The notes below the pieces were generated by a model. The model saw nothing but the letters and a program-made list of their open reading frames with translations, made no database searches and was not told the origin of the DNA. A stretch of DNA of 64,000 bases from Centropus unirufus (Eukaryota > Chordata > Aves > Cuculiformes > Centropidae), in NCBI GenBank assembly GCA_013397695.1, contig VYZI01000147.1:292720-356719 (forward strand), given 5' to 3'. A program made the translations under genes and the position numbers. Positions within the stretch are counted from its first letter, which is position 1. Each line of letters opens with the position of its first letter. Shown one piece after another: positions 22,900 to 35,756 of the stretch.

Positions 22900-25334
22900 C
22901 ATGCCTGTTGGTCTGCAGGGGTTGGTTTGGGCCGTGGAGCTGGAGGAGGCCCAGGGTCCCACAGCTCCGCGTGGGGTCCCGGGATCACTGTCCGTGCTTT
23001 GGTTGGTGCCTGAGCTTTGGCGGGCAGAGCCCTGCAGAGGCTGCCAAGCTGCAAAAAGCAAAAGCTTGCCTTGAACTTTGCTGTCCGCTCAGACGAAACC
23101 AAGCTCTGCTCCTGGATTTGCCCTTGGTTTTCCAGAAAAAACAAGGAAACGCCGCTGCTCTGACAGGGTCCGCAAGGGCCCTGCTCACCCCGCATCCCCG
23201 TGTCCCGTTCCCCGCACCGCTGGGGCTGCCTGCAGGGAGCCCAGGGAACTCATCCCCTCTGAGCCTTGCCCTGGCTGCCTGAGGCTGTCCCTGTTCAGCC
23301 AGAGGGTTCCATTCCAGCCCTGGTGAAGGAAGCTGCGGGTTTGGTGCAGCTCGAGGGAAACCCCGCAGCTGATTCCGGCTTGATGTGCTGTTGTAGCTGT
23401 GGCTTATCGCTCGGCTGATGATTGCGTCTATTTGTTTATGAGGGGTCAGGGTCCCTTTGAGGCAAGAGATGATGCAAGGCACGTTGCGTGCAGGGCCAGC
23501 AGGACAGGACAGGAAAGATGGAGACAGGAAAGCTGCCCCTTTGGGAGGGCAAGGCCTGCTAGTGGTGCCCAGCTGCCCGAGCCAGGCGCTTGTGTCGGCC
23601 GCGGGAATGGTGTAGGACACGCCGTGCCACCCAGTGAGACCCTTTGCACTGAAACCACCCCCGAGACGCTGAAAGGCATGTGTGGGAATCACATGTCCTG
23701 CTTGAAGCAGGATGGTGTTTGCCTGTGAATGGGGCACAGGAGATGACTTCCAGGCTCCCTGGCAGACTCTACCTGCTTTATGGAAGAGGTGGGGTCAGTT
23801 CAATGAAGAGGACTTTCCTGGGTGGATGCTTATTCTCCTGCACCTTGGAGGAGCAATCTGGAGGGCATTTCTATCAACTGTTGTTGATAACCGGGATTGC
23901 TGGTGCTCCAGGGAAGCGAACTGCTCAGCGAGTGTCATTTACCGAGTGCACAGGCTCTGCTCAGCCCCTCACTGGAAGCTTGGGGTTTGTGCTCCTTCCC
24001 ACTCAGCGTGCTCCCAGCAGAAAAGTCCCAAGTCATAAACAACTGAAAATAGCAAAATGATCTCATAGATCAGTTGCTAAAAATACAGAGAAGAGTCTGG
24101 TTACAAACACTGTGGCCGGGTGGTTTGTTATTCACCCGGCAGAGGAAGGCATCAGAGAATCCTGGATTCTTCCACTTTCAAAATCGTTTTTCCTTTCTCG
24201 CGTTGCCTGCTGCTCTTTTCAGGCCAGCGCTGAGCCGAAACCGAGTCCGTTAGAGAGGATCTGATTCAAGAGGAAGTGCCAACAGGTGAGGCAGGAGTAC
24301 AGAGCATCTCTTCTGGGCCACTGGCTCTGCCAACACTGGCCCATGACCCAGGGTGCCCTGTCCCAAGCCTGCACCAACAGGAGAAAAGAACCTCACACCC
24401 TGTCCAGAGACAGCAGACACCACCCCAAGGGAAACAAACTCTACACAGAAGCGAGGCAGGTGCAGTGGGTTTGACCAGAAGCCTGACGCTACCTGAAGAC
24501 CTGACTTAGTTCTAACCTGAGGCTGCTCGCTCACCTTCAGGACTTGCCTGAAGGTAGGAGGGGAGTGCTCCAGGGGCTGCTCCTTGCTTGTGTGCATCAC
24601 TGGGTTGTGCAGACAGAGAGGCTCCTTCCCACCACCTGGACGGCTTGGTCTGATGGGAAGCACCTCGTGTGCTAGATGATGATTTCCCTTCCCTGCTCAC
24701 ACCTACCTGAGCAGGAGCAACCTGGAAGAAGAATATGAACTTCGTAAGAAATTCTTTTTTTTCCCTTGAAGTACACTGGGTGTTTGAAATGTCCTCCTCA
24801 GCCTTGGTTGGTTTGCTGGCCTCCATCCTCTTCTTGACATTAGACTTGGCTGATGCAGACCTGGTTTGGATCTTAATCTTTGGCTTAAATTTTGTCCTGC
24901 AACCAGCTGTATGTTCAGTCTGGAAACACTGATATCACAGTGAAATTTCTGGGCCCAAATCTGGACGCTGCTTCCTAAGTCTGTTGACCTGGGGGTGGCA
25001 GGACAGGTGGCAGCTCCACCAGAAGGCAAAGGAGGAGGAAGGAGACCATGGGGCTGCTCTACGTCAGTGGCTGTCCAGAACAGATGGAAATCAAACCAGG
25101 CAGAACCCACAGCTCCTAGGGAACCACTTGTTTGAGGCTGCAGTGGGTGTGTGAGCACTTCTACAGAGGAAGAAAACTCCTGGCTCCTTATGAGCAAGCA
25201 ATGTTGAAGAAACCCAAGGAGTCGACTATGACAGGCGCTGGGAGGTGTATTATGGTGAATTATCTCAGTTACTCTATAGATAATCCCCAAATATAGCACA
25301 TCTGCGTCTGAGCTGTTCTAAAAATTATAGATTC
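22900..25334. other. GC-enriched intergenic block with long overlapping open frames
   Basis: This block is richer in G, C and CpG than its surroundings. It holds the longest uninterrupted frame of the window (250 residues, minus, 22985-23737), several overlapping frames on the plus strand, and a 198-residue minus frame at 24703-25299. None shows a domain, a signal peptide or a known family, and open frames on both strands suggest they come from base composition. An unannotated exon or lncRNA cannot be excluded. Confidence 0.35.
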
Positions 25335-25915
25335 GTGGAATCATAGAATAGTTTGGGTTGGAAGGAACCTTGGAAGACCATCTAGTTCCACGCTCTGCCA
25401 CAGGTAGGGACCCTTTCCACTAAATCAGGCTGCTCAAATCCTCATCCAACCTGGTCTTGAACGCCTCCAGGAATGGGGCATCCCCAACTCTAGGCAACCT
25501 GTTCCAGGGCCTCACCACTCTTACAGGAGAAAAATTCTTCTTTCTAATCTCAATCTGCCCCCTTTCATCTTAAAAAACATTCACCCTCATCCTATCACTA
25601 CCCTCCAAGATAAAGAGCCCCTCCTCTTCTTTCTTGTAGGCCCTCTTTCAGTACAGGAAGGCTGCTATAAGGTCTCTCTGGAGCTTTCTCTTCTCTAGGC
25701 TGACCAATGCAAACTCAGCCTGTCCTTTTATGGGAGGTGCTCCAGCACTCTGATCACCTTTGTTGCCCTCCTCTGGACCCTCTTGAACAGATCCATGACC
25801 TTCTTATGCTGTGGGCCCCAGAACTAGACGCAATACTCCGGGTGAGGTTTCATGAGAACAGAGGAGAGGAGGAGAATCAAGTCCCTCGATTTGCAGGTCA
25901 CGCTTCTTTTGATCA
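25335..25915 (-). mobile_element. CR1 LINE 3' fragment, antisense
   Basis: The plus strand shows the reverse complement of the CR1 3' end. It begins with the terminal microsatellite (GGAATCATAGAATAG), then GTTTGGGTTGGAAGGAACCT and CTCATCCAACCTGGTCTTGA. It continues through the ORF2 C-terminal region (CTGGACCCTCTTGAACAG; GGGCCCCAGAACTAGACGCA). It stops near CACGCTTCTTTTGAT, so it is 5'-truncated, about 580 bases, with frame-breaking changes. Confidence 0.92.
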
Positions 25916-26239
25916 CCTGTAACCTTTCAGTCCAGAGCACTTCGCTGGCTACAAGTGACCCGTGGAACTGAACAGGCCTGGTGTCTTTTTAGCGGTGGGA
26001 TTGCAGGTCTGTTGAACAAAGAAAACCACGGTAATGCAATGCTAATTCCTCCAAGGCATTTGTACAGTACTGTATTTGGTTTTAAAAACTTGTACAATAA
26101 GGAATCACCTAGTAATTAACTACACGGATTAATAACTGGTTCTTTCACCGATCTCAAAATATTGATCATGGGGAGTCACCAATAAACACAACCAGCTTTA
26201 GTGGTCATGTCAAAGGGCTGAGGGCTGAGTGCTTGTTGA
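25916..26239. other. Intergenic spacer, nothing recognised
   Basis: The first tens of bases could extend the CR1 at 25335-25915 in degraded form. The remainder shows no gene or repeat that I recognise. Confidence 0.35.
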
Positions 26240-26600
26240 ACAATTGTTTGTTCATCAGTGAACTAGACAATGGCCTGCAACTTCTGCTGATAAAGTCTGT
26301 GAAAGACATGCAAATTGGAGGGTAACAAAGAGGGACAAAGATGGGTTACTGCTACGCAAACCTGACTTGTCTGATCACAGTCCCATGACATCCTCTGGCA
26401 GGTAGCTAAATACCAACTTACACAAGCCCAGAGACAGACGTGCGGACTGTCTTGGCAAGCAATAATTCAGAGACAGATTTAGGAGTAATCACAGATGATC
26501 ATTTCAGCATAAGCTGCCAGGCAGGTGGTAGCTGAAAAGGCTGCTTACACAATCCTTTCATGTATAAAATGAAGCTATCTGGATGAAATAGGGCAAGGAT
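26240..26600 (+). mobile_element. Strongly decayed CR1-like reverse transcriptase fragment
   Basis: From about 26251 the plus strand translates FISELDNGLQ...KSVKDMQIGG, colinear with the CR1 segment FI.DLD.G...SKFADDTKLGG around the catalytic aspartates. Further on, at about 26470-26530, NSETDLGVITDD...SISCQAG matches the EKDLGVLVD..LNMSQQC segment. The catalytic FADD has decayed to SVKD and stops interrupt it. This is a protein-level resemblance judged by eye. Confidence 0.5.
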
Positions 26601-29600
26601 CCCTGTTTACAGAGTTTGGGAATGATCATTGCCCATAAAAGATCACTGTTGTATTATCTTCAGTCTTTATGGATATCTCCTTTTGTAGGCAGAATAGATA
26701 CACAACCTTATACATTTGGCTATTCCTATATAGAATGTGTGTGAATTATCTACGTAAATACATTGATGCGATCCCTGTACAGTCAGTATCTGTCAAAGAC
26801 CAATTGCCAGTGCTCACTTCATGCTCAGAGAATATGCCCAAGGCACCTCAACAGTTTCCAGATACACTCATTTTAAGCACAGAGATGACCACATTTATAT
26901 ATCTATTTTTTCAGGACATGAGACACGTCCATGGAGCCTTGCAGAGAGTCTATAACAAGTCTCTCTTTACTCAGATAGCACAAGATAGGTTTTCTGGCAA
27001 AATAATCAACAGGCCTACATGCATTTTCTGGCCTCAACTTCCCAGTTTCTCTGGAGTCTGGTTTAGTCCAGAGCCCCTTGTTGAATACAAGAATGTTTCT
27101 GGAGTCTGAGGATGAGCACTGTGCAAACTGGGTTTTTTTCTGTCTCTCATACAGATCAAATTTCTTGTTAAGTGGCTGCTGAGGCTCTCTCTTTTATGAC
27201 GTCCATCTTTCCTGTTCATGCAAGTCCCCTAGAACCACCACCAGGTGACAACTCCAACAAGTTGGTCTGTACCTTGGTAACCTTCCATCTTTATTCCAAA
27301 CCTGAAATAGCTGGCCATTGCTCTTATCCCAAGCTATTCCATTGAAACAGGTGACTGCCAACAGATGAATAAGACTGTGGAATCTTAGCACTTTGCCACA
27401 AAGAACTGCTTTGCAACATGGCAAAGACAACAGGAAAATAAGGATCAGTCCCGAAAATTCCCTGAGCAATCTGGAGCCCGATTTTCCAAAATTTCAGAAG
27501 AATTTTTATCTTGCAGAAAAAAGCAAAGAAAGACCCAGGGGCTGGATACTGAAGATAAACAATCAACTTTGAAGTTGCAGCAGTAGGTGGGAATGTAAGT
27601 TCCTGGGAAAGACTCTGCACGATGAGTCCTTTGAAGGAGTCAACGGGTGTGTGGAATAGGGAGACCCTTTTAATGTAACCTGCTTTAATTTCATTAAGGT
27701 TTTTCAACAGGGTTTCTAATCAAGTCTTGCAGGAAGCTAAGACGTTTTGAGACATGTGTGGAGGTCCTCACATGGGTACGAGGTTGATCAAAGGACAGAA
27801 AACAGTGGGAAAGCCCCTCAGCTTTCACAGGGAGTGTTCAACTCCACTTAGGGATCTGTGCTGGAATTTATGCTGCTCAACAGGTTATTAAACAAGCCAG
27901 AGAAGGAGGAGTAAGTAGGCGACAGTTTTCTGGGGTGCCAAGTTACCCAGGATAATGAGTTTGTTTCGGTATATTGCATTTATAGGGAAACAATTGTTAA
28001 GAAAACAAATTCTCCTAGTTCTTAGCCACTCCGATGTGGCTATGAGTCTTTCCATGGTCACAACCCAGGATATGAGAGGCAGCAAAGGGACAGCTTTTTT
28101 TTTTTTTTTTTTTTCTCTGCAGGTGTAGAGATTGCAAAACCTTGCACAGAGGTGAAACCTTCTCTTCTATCTTCCAGAGATTTAGAGCCACAATAAAAGC
28201 AAATGATGATCTTCAAGCAAGAGTGCTGGAGGTGAGGCCGCCAAGCGCCTGGTGTGTGGGAAGAGCTGTAATGAAGTTTGTCACTGACACTTCACCTAAC
28301 GAGTAGCCACACGCCTTGACGAATGGATTGAGGTCAGGCCGGGGCACATCACCCCAGTTTTCACAGGGATGCTTTGTTATGACGCTTTGTTATCACAGGG
28401 ATGTAGCAGCACTCTTTTGGTTGAATGGCCCCGGTGTTTTCGCAGCAGATGATGGGATCGACTTGAACCTGCTCAGCTGCGGCAGAAATCACGGGGCGGC
28501 ACCCTCACCCAAGGGGGATGAGTTGTCATGCTTTGACCTCTCTGTGACTTACAGGCATATCTCTACCCAAAGCCATTCTGCCGAGAGATTATCCTCTTGA
28601 ATTGCTGGGGTATGTCATCCTTCTGACACATCCAACGAGCCATAATTCCTTATGCTTAAAATAGGGCAGCATCTTTTGGAGTAGGGAAAACTTCCTTGAA
28701 AGGGAAGCGCATCCCAGCCTTGTTCTTTACAGTCAGAAGTAGAGGAAACCACATCCCAAACGCTCTGAGAAAACAGCTCTTTGCTTCTCCTTTTTGTAGG
28801 AAAGGGAAGGGAGTTTGGAGTCCATACGGTTGGCCTGGCATGAGAGTGTATTACTTTTACAGATTTTTCAGTTTTATGATTACTCAGCTATTATAAATTT
28901 CCTCATCTCCTTTCATATGAAAGATGTGAAAGCTTTAAATAGCTACACTGATAACCTAAACAAGTGACAAAGTAAAACTGTCGAGCCCTCAGATCCTTCC
29001 TTCCTTTATCTACCCACTCAATTTTTTTAGACACCGTAATTGTGGTAAATTCTGAAGTAATTTTCAATAATTTATAATTACCTGTCCACGTACAATACGT
29101 TTACTTGACGCAAGCATAGGAACAACCACCAAGAATTGGACCTTCAAATTTCATAGACCAGAATTAATCAATGAAGCATATGAAAATGTAGACAGTTGCA
29201 TATAGTAATAAAACAGAGTATGCTCGTGTAAATGTATCTACTGATCTAAAACCAGCTTGAACTGATTTGGATGCAACCTAAGTGCTGGAAAAAAGAAGGA
29301 ATGCAATCCAAATTTTTGGGGTTTTGGTTTTTTTTTGCTTAAAGGTAAACAAACAATAAATTTACCCTTCTACTCAGAAGAGTTGTATGGGAGGGAAATA
29401 AAAACATCGCTGGAGGCATGATGGCTCCCTATCTGTCCTTAAGAGACCTCTCTGCTCCAGCCAGGAGCAGAAGAGAGGGCTGCTATTCTGATTCCAGGAA
29501 ACCTCACCATAAACTGAAAATTCCAGAAATTCTATTAAAAAAGTAGTTAGGAGTACTCAGATAAGATTAGTAAGGAAATTACATGGAACAAAATATGTTA

Positions 29601-30904
29601 CTTGAGAAGAGTCCTGCTTCCCACATCCATCAAATTGCTCTGGGTTATGGTACAGCAGAAGTGAGGGTACCTTTCAACAACCTACTACCACAGGAAAATA
29701 GTTCCTGGAAATGCTCTGTTGCTAAGTGCTTTTCATCCCTTACCTTGAATTAAATACAAACATCTTTAGGTCCCTCTGAAGGGTGTTTTATAATCGTTAA
29801 CAAGGTCAGCTGTGTTACTACTAGTAAAACAGGGGGAAAAAAAGAACACCCATGGTAGACAACTGTGACTTCAGTAAGGGTGATTTTATATCAGTATCTC
29901 TATTTCTGGTCACCAGCGGATTTAGAAGGCACCCGGCTACCCACATAAGGTGCCTCTGTCCACCAGGTTTAAGAGAAGATCATCTTTCAGTGAAGTGTTT
30001 ACAAATGCCACTGAGAAGGGCTGTGTCTATAGGACCCTGATGGAGCTCCTGGATGAAAACACTCGTGTTAGCAGGAAGAGATGCAATTACCATTGCTCAA
30101 AAGCATCCTCACAGCTCCTGCCTTGAGCAGCTCAGCACGGATACTATTTTATTAATTACAGTAGATTTAGAGGAGATTGGCTGAGATGCATTTGCCAGTC
30201 CCTTGCCTTCTCCTGCACAGCCTGAGACCTGGGATTTCCCTGCAGACTCCTTTGTGTGTCAATCTGGGACTTTACCACCACACACTCACCATTAACAGCA
30301 ATTTTTAACTTGCACAAAGGCTGATTATAAGGAGAAAAGCTGGAGATTTGTAGCTCGGATTTTACCAGCATGGAAAGGAGGATGAAGAGGCCCGCCTAGC
30401 ACCTAGGCTGTACACATTCTCTGTAAAGATCATGTAACAGAGGCTTTAAATTCAGGTGCCAAAAGGCTATTGCTGTAGGCTACAGGAGCCCCTTTTTACA
30501 CTACAGTATGACCTGAAGGGACCAGCAACACGTAATGGTAAATCATCTTTACGCTAGGTGCCTTCTACACCCATACCAACAGCATCTGTGTTTGTAAGGC
30601 ACCTTCTGCAATTTAAAGTCATGCGGGAGAATGAAGTGGAATTTCCTCCAGTTAAGGAAATCCTGTCCAAAGGCACATGAGACATTGTTTCTGCAGAAGA
30701 GCTGACAGTATTTTTTGACCGATACTGAAGGGAACTGAAGCCTGCAACATCTTTGGTTAATTTGGTGTTAAACAAGAGGTAAAACTCAAATGATGAATCT
30801 TTGAGAAAGGACATGAGAAATACAAATAGAAAATAATTCCTTACATCAAATTCAATTGCCAGTGCTTCAATTTGAAGCACAAAGCTTCAGATGCTGAAGC
30901 ACAG
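26601..30904. other. Intergenic DNA, no gene recognised
   Basis: This is spacer with short chance frames (up to 146 residues, plus, 26669-27109). It contains a run of 20 T at 28095-28114 and a small local duplication at about 28361-28402 in which GCTTTGTTAT and CACAGGGATG each occur twice. No exon, RNA gene or named repeat was found. Confidence 0.4.
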
Positions 30905-32650
30905 ATCCTAGAATGGTTTGAGCTGGAGGGGATGTTAAAAGTTCATCCAGTTCCAAGCCCCTACACTGGGCAGGGACACCTTCTACAGGGCTGGGTTGAT
31001 CAAAGCCTCATCCAACCTGGCCTTGAACACCTCCAGGGATGGGACAGCCACAACTTCTTTGGGCAACCTGGGCCAGTGCCTCACCACTCTCGCAGGAAAA
31101 ATCATCTTCCCAGCATCTAATCTAAATCTCCCCTCTTTCAGCTCAAAACCATTACCCATTGTCCTCTCCCTGCACTCCCTGACAAAGAGCCCCTCCCCAC
31201 CTTTCCTCTTCGCCTCCTTCAAGTACCAGAAGGCTGCTCTGGGCTGAATAATCCCAACTCTCCGAGCCTGTCATCACATGGGAGGTGCTTCAGCGCTCTG
31301 ATCATCTTCATGGCCCTCCTCTGGGTTCCCTTCAACAAGTCCGTGTCCTGCCTTCCTATGTTATTGGCCCCAGACCTAGACGCAGCGCCACAGGAGGGGT
31401 CCCACACAAGTGGAATAGAGCAGGAGAATCACCTCCCTCGACCCACTGGCCACACTTCTCTTGATGCAGCCCAGGATGTAGTTGACTTTCTGGGCTGCAG
31501 GCACACACTTCCAGGGCATGTGTAGCTTCTCATCCACCGATCCACCCAAGTCCTTCTCCTCAGGATTACTCCGTCTGTCCCGTACTGAGCCTGTGTTTGC
31601 CCCAACTCAGGTGCAGGACCTTGCACTTGGCCTTCTTGAACTTCATGAGGCGCACCTCTCAAGCCTGTCAAGGTTCTTCTGGATGGCATCCCTTCCCTCC
31701 AGCGTGCTGACACCACCACACAGTTCCATGTCATCAGCAAACTTACTGAGCGTTCACTCAATCCCACTGTCCACGTCTCTGACAAAGATGTAAACCTCTG
31801 AGGAACACCACTTGTCACCAGTCTCCACTTGGACATTGAGCTATTGCCTGCAACTCTTTGGGTGCGACCCTTCAGTCAATTCCTTATCCAGAGATGTCCA
31901 TCCCTCAAGTCTCTATCTCCCCAGTTTAGAGACAATAGCAGTGGGCAGGACAATGGTGCACAAGTCCAGGTAGATGATGGCAGTTACTCTTCCCTTGCTC
32001 ACCAATGCTGCAGAGCCCCACCATAGAAGGCTACCAGATTCATCAGGCACAATTTGTCCTCAGTGAAGCCGTGTTGGCTGCCACCAATCACCTTCTCATT
32101 TTCCATGTGCCTCAGCAGTGTTTCCAGGAGGATCTGATCCATGATCTTGCTGGGCACAGAGCTGAGAGTGACTGGCCTGCATTCCCCCAGGTCTTTTTCT
32201 CTTTAAAAATAGGAGCTACATTTCCCTTTTTCCAGTCAGAGGGAACTTCACCAAACTGCTGAGACTTATCAAATATGATGTAGCTTAGCCACTTCATCCA
32301 CCAGTTTTCTTAGGACCCACATGTGCATATCAGGTCCCATGAACTTCTTGCACCTTCAGGCTCCTTAGGTGGTTTTTGAACCTGACTTTCTCCTACAGTG
32401 GGCAGTTCTTTGATCTCCCAGTCCCTGCTTGTGCCCTTTGCAACTCGGGCAATGTGGCTACATACAGCACTTTCTGGTGAAGACAGAGGCAAAAAAGTCA
32501 TTGACTACCTCAGCCTTCTCCATATTCTGGATAACCAGGCCCACCTCTTCCTTTCTGGAGGGGCCTCATTTTCCCTAGTCTTCCTTTTATCACCATGTGC
32601 CTACGGATGTGCTCCTGCCCTGAAAAACACCCTCTTGGCTTCTCTAGACC
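30905..32650 (-). mobile_element. Long 5'-truncated CR1 LINE with ORF2 reverse transcriptase remnants
   Basis: About 1.75 kb of CR1 lies in reverse orientation; its 3' end is at 30905 and it is truncated at about 32650. Minus-strand translation shows the ORF2 order FGEVPSDWKKGNVAPIFK, then KWRLVTSGVPQ, then LSKFADDMELCG (the catalytic FADD box survives), then EGRDAIQ. It ends with ELKEGRFRLDAGK and PKEVVAVPSLEVFKARLDE. Stops and small deletions break the frame, so it cannot be active. It sits just beyond the probable NAMPT 3' end in the same orientation. Confidence 0.93.
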
Positions 32651-32829
32651 AGAGGTGACTGTAAATACGAATCTCTTGACCACAAAGAGCGTGCAAGCCA
32701 GCTGAGCAGCTCTCCTGCAGAGGACCATAACGACAGCACAGCTCTGCTCAAGTCTGTATTTGGCAACAAAGAGGACAGAAATGAAATCCATGCCCAACAT
32801 CACAACTTTGAGACACAATCAAATGGTTA

Positions 32830-35642
32830 TTATTTTCACTGCCAGAACTAAACTTTATTTCCATGTGTTTTACATACTGGTATTTAATGCCAAGTACATT
32901 AAATTACTTTAACAGAGGATTTATGTGAGGAATATTTATTCTTCACTGAACAGGTTAAGAAGGAATGTAAAATCCTATAAGAAAAAACTGTTGAAGCTGT
33001 TTTAATTTTGGCAAATGAAACAATTGAGTACTTCTCTGTTCTCTCCTCAGATCTTTCAAAGTATGAAAAAAGCATCTTTTCACACTCATGCAGCTCAAGA
33101 AAAAAAGTCATATAAAATCCATTTCTTATGCTAAATATGGTTACAAATAAGAGTATGAACACAAAACTCCCAATTCCTATTTTAAAATACAAATACTGTT
33201 TTATATTATGAAATGGGGATAATTAAAATATATCAATGACTACAAATCTAGTAATTTAAAGCAAACTTAAACATGCTGTTTGCTTTCAGGTGGAAGAATT
33301 GGTGGATACTGTGTGGTTCAAGCACTGCAGTAATTTCTGTCAACTCCTTGATGCCCAGAAAGTCAAACCGCCAAACACAGACACACACGTATTCAGGTCT
33401 GAATAGCACCGGTGTTTTTCTATTTTTTGTTTTTCCTTTTAAATATATTGACATTTAATAAAATGGGTGAGGTGACAACTTCCTGAAAGTGACATGCACA
33501 AGTAGACAATTTGCTTCAAGGCTCCAACTAATAAGCTAAACATCGCAGACAACAGTGAACAATTACTGATGTATTTCATGGTACACAAGAAGCCAGTGCT
33601 TCCACGCTATATCCTCAGTTCTCAAGTACAAAAATAGCAGTTATGGGTAGTCAATAGTTATCAAAATTTTTATTGATACAGAATGAAAGCAGCATTTACT
33701 TTATTCTTTTTTAAACCATACATCATAAAATTCCCTACTACACATGTGGAGGAGTGAAATAGGCTCTGTACTATTTACCTGCTACTGATTCTAGGTCCAG
33801 ATTTAAAATATTTCCTGGCCAAATACAAACAATATCATTAATAGCAAAGGGAAGGCAGTTCCTCAGTGTGAAAGGTCAGCATTTGGAGTTTTACTAAAGC
33901 ACTATTTTTGAAACAATACATCACTTATATGTATAATTACATACACTACAAGTGGTAAACAAGTTTTTATTAACAAGAACTATTGCGACTGGGCAGAAAC
34001 ATCTTAACCACGAACCCTGGAAATACTATGGGTGCTTCGATGTGGCCTTTTTTGGCAAGAGAATAAGAACAATGAAGTATGGCTTTTCAATCTTCCTTTA
34101 AAAGCATGTTTTAAAAAGTGTTGTAGGCTTAAATTATTTTAGAGGACCCCTAACATTTTTCTGTAACATAATTTACTAATTAGAAGCATTAATTACATCA
34201 CCATACTAAGCCATTGGCTGAGAGTTGATCACCAGTGTAACACAGGAGCCATTTGCTTTTCCTATTTGTTTTTTTAAGGGAGGTACTTTCCAAGTGAAAG
34301 CCATCCTACAGTACTATCAAACACTTCAAAGGTTACTACATAGCTTCTCAAACAAAATCCTCAACAGTTTTGTTTTCCAGCAGATACTCAAATTAACCGT
34401 ATGCAGAGAGCAAATACAATCAAGTGCAGACAGTTCAGAAATCTCTCTCAAACACATTATTTTCCAGTTACCCTCTGCAAAATAAAAATCTCTTCCTCAC
34501 CCCAATGAGGCAGGGTGAGAAGGGGAAACAGGTCTGCCATTCGTGTAGGAGTTTGGCTAGCATAAAGTTTTATTAAAGTTGTTAACAAAAATAGTTAAAC
34601 ATTTTTACAATTTAACATCCAGTCTGACAAAAGGCAAATCAATGAAAAAAATACAAAAAAGTAAAAAAGTGCACTACCCAGTCCAGTATTTTGCTTTAAA
34701 GTCATGTCACTTACAATATATGAAAAATAAACCCAGAAGTGTAATTACTTTAAAATACACCGCTTCCATATTTCAGTATTTTACACATATATTTCTATAG
34801 TGGAAGAGGAGATCTCTTAAAAACTTTACTCTTAAAATATTGAGGTGCATATGCCAAGTGGGATAGACTTGGCAAGTTACGTTGCAGTAGAGAATCCTTT
34901 AAAATTTGGCATTCCATTTACATACCTTACCATGCCAGTAAGGTCTGTAGTACCTAAACCTCCTAAGTAAGAACAGTAATTTTCCCTAATGCATATTTAC
35001 TAATACAGACAACTACAAGAAACGGTGAGGTCAGCGATTCTGTGGGATCCTAAGGAGAAACGAGTCCCGATTTAGTCGTCAAATGGTACGATGTCACAAC
35101 AAACTTTAAGGCCATGTTTTATTTGCTGATTAATGGACAAAAGGCAATGGATTCCCTCCCCTCCCCACAAATATTTTCTTGAAAGTCTGTGCTCATAAAA
35201 ATCATGAAAAGTTGGAAAGACTTAATTATTGAAACTTTAAATATATTTTACACAATCTTGTTTGTACAAAAATACAAGTTAAATATAAACATAAAGCAAT
35301 AATGATAATTTCATGTAAATCCATTTTGTGATATTCTGTTATATATAAAAAAGTTTCTCAGCTCTGTCTTATTTGTGAAAAGATCAATACCAGATTGAAT
35401 CACTACTGGCAAAGGGCCCTAAAAAGCACACTTTAGCATTAAATATGTTTTACAATGTAAGTACCATTTCCTGAACTCTTAGTTTCTAAAGACTGGCAAA
35501 AGATAGGGCAGTATGTCCATAAACCAACAAATAATTTGGCTACAATGTCATAAAACACAAACACACGAATCTGTACAATAAACCCAGTAGCTATGCAGTA
35601 CGTACTTGTTACACACACACATACACAGACATGGAATGAAAC
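32830..35642 (-). other. NAMPT: Probable long NAMPT 3' UTR
   Basis: About 2.8 kb of AT-rich, repeat-free sequence lies between the NAMPT stop codon and the CR1 at 32650. The length fits the roughly 2.8 kb 3' UTR that I recall for mammalian NAMPT mRNA. AATAAA hexamers on the minus strand occur at 35123-35118, 34573-34568, 33971-33966, 33705-33700, 33674-33669, 32940-32935 and 32859-32854, so shorter isoforms are possible. Short open frames in it look like chance. Confidence 0.5.
32854..32859 (-). terminator. Candidate distal polyadenylation signal AATAAA for NAMPT
   Basis: AATAAA on the minus strand lies about 2.78 kb after the stop codon. It is the last such hexamer before the CR1 insertion. 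The choice is an inference from UTR length; nearer hexamers are equally good by sequence. Confidence 0.3.
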
Positions 35643-35756
35643 TTAGTGAGACGCCACTTCTAGTTCACTGTTCTTCAGCCTGGCATTTTGTCTTACTTCA
35701 TCAAACGAATATGACTTCGTTACCTTTCCATTCTTAAATACTGTATGAAGGAGATC
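35643..35756 (-). CDS. NAMPT: NAMPT exon 11 (terminal)
   Basis: This exon has 37 codons and a TAA stop after the acceptor CTTGCAG. It encodes DLLHTVFKNGKVTKSYSFDE and a tail ending ELEVASH. The extreme tail differs from mammals by an extra residue in the region LKNSELE. Confidence 0.96.
   Translation of the reverse strand, partial: DLLHTVFKNGKVTKSYSFDEVRQNARLKNSELEVASH

Noticed and set aside
28095..28114. T20 run as the poly(A) tail of a minus-strand retrocopy
   Set aside because: No AATAAA precedes it on the minus strand and the adjacent sequence resembles no gene or LINE.
30905..32650. CR1 as a functional reverse transcriptase gene
   Set aside because: It is 5'-truncated with stops and small deletions; only the FADD motif and short blocks remain.
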